Shown here: positions 17,289-20,305 of the stretch, piece by piece
Position numbering within the stretch: position 1 is the stretch's first letter
Layout: each line of letters begins with the position of its first letter
Translations under genes and position numbers: made by a program
Assembly: GCA_001021135.1 (NCBI GenBank)
Contig: LDJE01101088.1
Coordinates: 1-20,305 of the forward strand
From: Selaginella kraussiana
Lineage: Eukaryota > Streptophyta > Lycopodiopsida > Selaginellales > Selaginellaceae
Reading direction: 5' to 3'
Length of the DNA stretch: 20,305 nt
The notes under the pieces: generated by a model
What the model was told of the DNA's origin: nothing
Database searches by the model: none
The model's input: the letters and a program-made list of their open reading frames with translations, nothing else

Positions 17289-19814
17289 ATGTGGTGTGGT
17301 GGGAGTAGGCTGCTGCGACGCTGCATTTTCATCGAGACGCGAATTCGACCAGGTATTCCTAGATTGGGATTTTGTAGAGCACGCAGCGGGGACGGCATCG
17401 ACGAACTCGACGCCAAGGTCGCTTCCGACCAGGCACAGGCAGTAGAACGTTACCGTAGTGATACCATCGATTCCACCATATACGAACCACCACCAACATC
17501 CAGGCGATGGTCGTCGTATAAGCAAAACCATGAAACGGTGAATATTCTCATCCGTAAAATACTTAGGTCAAAAGATGCCACTTCGGTTAATCGAATACTT
17601 CAAAGGTGGCTAAAGAATATGAGCCGAAAGTCCTTGAAGCGTCGTCGGAACGTGGTTTCATACGATGATGCCGTCTCGGTTGCCAATGGTTTGGTTGAAG
17701 AATTCGGGAAAAGGGGTTCGGCAAATCTTACCATGCAAGTTTTGGATTGGATGAACTTCCAGAATTGGTTCAAGTTGGATCCAAATCTTAGGGTTCATAT
17801 CATTGACATTCTTGGGAAGTCGAGTTGCATCGACATTGCGGTTCAGGTCTTCAATCACTTCATCAACATCAGCCTCAAAAAGGATGTGAGCATGTACAAT
17901 GCGCTCATGAATGCCCTAAACAAAGGCCAAAAGAGCGAGGCTGTTCTTGAGCTCTTCAAGGAGATGAAGGAATGCGTCAACCCTAATAAGGTCTCGTATA
18001 ACCTAGTGATGCATTCATGTGTGAAGAATGCCGTGGATTTGGCTACCGTGGTGCAACTCTTCAAGGAGATGTATCTCAAGGGGATTCAACCCGACGTCTA
18101 CTCGTATGGATTGCTCATAGCGGCTTGTGTCGAGGGAAAACATGCAAGGGAAGCCCGAATTTTCTTCGACAACATGAAGAAACAGCGCATCAAGCCGAAC
18201 GTTGTCATCTACACGAGTCTCATCTCGGTCTACTCGGCCTCCGGTAAGTTTTTCCGGCCCTTTTTAGGGTATAGGTTTTAGGGTTAGGGTTACCATATAC
18301 CCTTAACCCTAAAATGTTATTTATGTTTTTTGCATTTTTGAATGTTTGTAATTGTGCAGGGATGGTTTGTGTGTAGGCAATTCCGTTGCGGCCATGGGAG
18401 TCCTTCGAGAGATGGTTGAAGCTAAGATCAAGCCAAACTCCGTCACATTTGGCTGCATCATTCACGGCCTCGGAAAAGAGGGACTGGTCGAGGACGCCGA
18501 GAACATGTTCCAAACGATGAAGGACCTCGGGGTCATGCGGACGGCCGTGACGTACAATACGATGATCAATCTGTATAACAAGAGCGGAAATCAGCAGCTT
18601 GCTCAGGGGATTTTCCACGAGATGATTGAGGCCGGACTTGAGCCGACCTATGTCACATTCTCGAGTATGATGTACTGCTTCAAGTCCGTCGGTTCCTACA
18701 AAGCGGTAAGCTTCAACGGTTTAGGTTTAGGTTTAGGCTAGGGTTAGGGCTAGAGCTTTGGAAACTAAAAGCGATTTCATTCAGGCGCTCGGAATATACG
18801 AGGACGTCAAGGGACGGCCATCTCTCTGCACCATATTTACATTTACGGAGGCTCTGGATGCAAGTTTCAAGTGGGGAAATTGGACCAGAGTTGTGGATGT
18901 GTTATCCGATATCCTGGACTGGGGGCGCCCGATTACGGCCGTGACTTGCACGGTCATCCTTATGGGCCTGAGCTCCAAGTGCTGCAAGACGGCGGAGGAG
19001 GCGAGCATTTTGATCGAATTCATGAAGAAATATGACACCAAGCTGATGATTATCGTCCGGTACTTGCTGCTAGAGTCGTTAGAAGGGGACGCTCAGGTTC
19101 GTACCCTGAACCCTTACAGTTACCCTAAACCTAACCCTGTCCCTAATTCTTAATTTTCAGGTGGTGGCGTTGATAGAGAAGCTTGCGGATGTCATCAATC
19201 CGCGGGACACGAGAACGTGGACGGTATTCACTTCGGGGTTGATCGATGCACTGTGGACGCTGGGGTGGCACCATCGATCCTCGACGGTGTTCAGATGGAC
19301 CCTTGCCAGGGAACTCAACGAATGCTACGTCTGGATGAACAACCGCGAGTGGAAGCTGGACGTTCGCAACATCTCGGTCGGGAGTGCAATGGTAGCATTC
19401 TACCACTGGCTCAAATGGCTGGAAGAACTTGCCCTGGAAATCGATCGACGGGAACTACTGGGAATGGACGCTGAGGCTGAGGAACTTGGTTCTACCACGA
19501 CCACGGAGTTGCGACCCGTGAAGGAGTCACTGCCGAAGGTTTTCAGGGGTGAACTTGTGTTCTCGTTTGAGAGGTTGTTTGAGACGCGGCCCATGAACGT
19601 GCCATATATTGTTACCGTGGTAAGTGGGGTTGGGAAGTTTAGTAACCCTGAGAAGGGTGCGTTGGTGCGTGAGGCCATCCTCAAGGAGGTTTTGAGGTTG
19701 AAGCTGCCGTTTATGCATGCGGATGGGGCTTGGATTGCTCGCTGGGATGACCTAAAAATGTGGCTTCGGGATGAGGGCATCAAGCTCTTGGTCTCGGATG
19801 TGGCCAGTGAGTAG
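17289..19814 (+). CDS. PPR protein with C-terminal SMR-like domain, 4 exons (749 aa)
   Basis: Exons are 17289-18243, 18377-18705, 18785-19096 and 19161-19814; all phases agree. The N-terminus is Arg-rich (MWCGGSRLLRRCIF), as in an organelle-targeting peptide. From about residue 199 at least seven P-class PPR motifs follow (for example SMYNALMNALNKGQKSEAVL and VIYTSLISVYSASGNSVAAM), which bind organelle RNA. Residues about 597-745 resemble an SMR domain (LDVRNISVGSAMVAFYHWLK, then SGVGKFS near 687), in the arrangement of PPR-SMR proteins such as SVR7/SOT1 that act on plastid RNAs. The usual LDxH motif reads LDVR, so the histidine is missing, while TGxG is kept as SGVG. All three introns are rich in telomere-type repeats. 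Alternative start: ATG 17269 with an 86-base intron ending at 17439; I prefer the unspliced form because the acceptor is poor. Confidence 0.92.
18244..18376. repeat. PPR intron 1: TTTAGGG repeats plus AGGGTTACCAT
   Basis: This 133-base intron contains TTTTTAGGGTATAGGTTTTAGGGTTAGGGTTACCAT and, shortly after, ACCCTTAACCCTAAAATG, i.e. telomere units in both orientations that could pair. AGGGTTACCAT, copy 3, is at 18286-18296. The acceptor used is TGTGTAG at 18376, because the nearer CAG at 18359 gives the wrong frame. Confidence 0.75.
18706..18784 (+). repeat. PPR intron 2: TTTAGG telomere-type tandem units
   Basis: Within 79 bases the intron has GGTTTAGGTTTAGGTTTAGG followed by CTAGGGTTAGGGCTAG. 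About half of it is telomere-like, all in the TTTAGGG orientation. Confidence 0.75.
19097..19160. repeat. PPR intron 3: CCCTAAA telomere-type units
   Basis: The 64-base intron reads ACCCTGAACCCTTACAGTTA then CCCTAAACCTAACCCTGTCC before the polypyrimidine acceptor. The orientation is opposite to that of intron 2. Confidence 0.75.
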
Positions 19815-20305
19815 GTTTTTTTTTTTGTATCTCAATAATTTTGTAAGTTCAGTCTACCGATCGACTTAGAAAATTATAAGTCCATCTTGCATCTCCGGTG
19901 AATGATTCGTAATCAAACAGAATGGAGAAATACATGTAGCAATTTCCTATCTTTTAACTATGTATATGTTTTTAGCGTATGTGCCGGCGCTGCTGCCATT
20001 CTCTAAAGTTCATTGATGTGATCACTTCATACAAGATGTTCATAATCTTGTTGAACTGTACATTGTTTGGTTCAGAGTATGAAAATAAATTTTATGTAAT
20101 CAAGGTTGGCTCGTCGTTACATGAATACTGGAAGCTTGTAATCAAGATTCCTGCTTATCTTAATATTATTTAAACATATTAATATAAAATTTACAAACAG
20201 CATAACTAAGTCTTATCTCAATCAATTAATTGTTTAATGTTGTATAGAAGACATGAACACGTAGAAATCATGTGACACCATGATAATTATTTCTTCTATA
20301 TTATT
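19815..20305. other. 3' flank of the PPR gene
   Basis: This is about 490 bases of AT-rich DNA beginning with a T-run right after the stop. GAAAATAAAT near 20080 could be part of a polyadenylation region, but that is weak. The 64-codon frame at 19979-20173 has no coding character. No further gene is visible before the window ends. Confidence 0.5.

Noticed and set aside
19979-20173. 64-codon ORF in the PPR 3' flank
   Set aside because: AT-rich chance frame with no domain, in the 3' flank.

Overview
The window is nuclear DNA of a land plant. The genes have many short introns (mostly 45-100 bases) with GT..AG ends, there is a plastid-targeted Cu/Zn superoxide dismutase, a PPR protein, a class-B GATA factor and a taximin, and TTTAGGG-type telomere motifs are scattered through introns and leaders. 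The compact introns and a large Sfi1-like W-repeat protein would fit a seedless plant with motile sperm, for example a lycophyte such as Selaginella or a bryophyte. This assignment is an inference.

Layout from left to right. 238-1567 (-): an eight-exon MEMO1-family protein. 2482-7287 (-): a gene of at least 17 coding exons for a protein of about 1,100 residues, with coiled coils on both sides of a tryptophan-rich Sfi1-like region. 7288-9210: a gap with one unrecognised ORF, then a GC-rich leader full of GATC sites. 9211-10525 (+): an LLM-domain class-B GATA transcription factor. 10526-13090: AT-rich intergenic DNA with small repeats. 13091-14512 (-): plastid Cu/Zn SOD in eight exons, divergent from 15172-15456 (+), a TAXIMIN peptide gene in two exons. 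16038-16319 (-): a candidate two-exon gene for a 63-residue secreted peptide. 16626-16922 (+): a decayed receptor-like kinase fragment. 17289-19814 (+): a four-exon PPR protein with a C-terminal SMR-like domain. I rebuilt the exon structures by hand; in the five main genes every intron phase agrees across its junction.

The genes do not form a pathway. SOD and taximin share a promoter region of 659 bases. Telo-box-like motifs lie in front of most of the genes.

The strongest unexplained signal is at the nucleotide level. TACCAT/ATGGTA is about three times more frequent than expected (31 counted by eye, about 10 expected). It clusters in one oversized intron (5042-5278) and in the GATA gene, where it falls in different codon phases. 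The 11-mer AGGGTTACCAT occurs three times, in or beside three unrelated genes, and several introns are largely degenerate telomere repeat.
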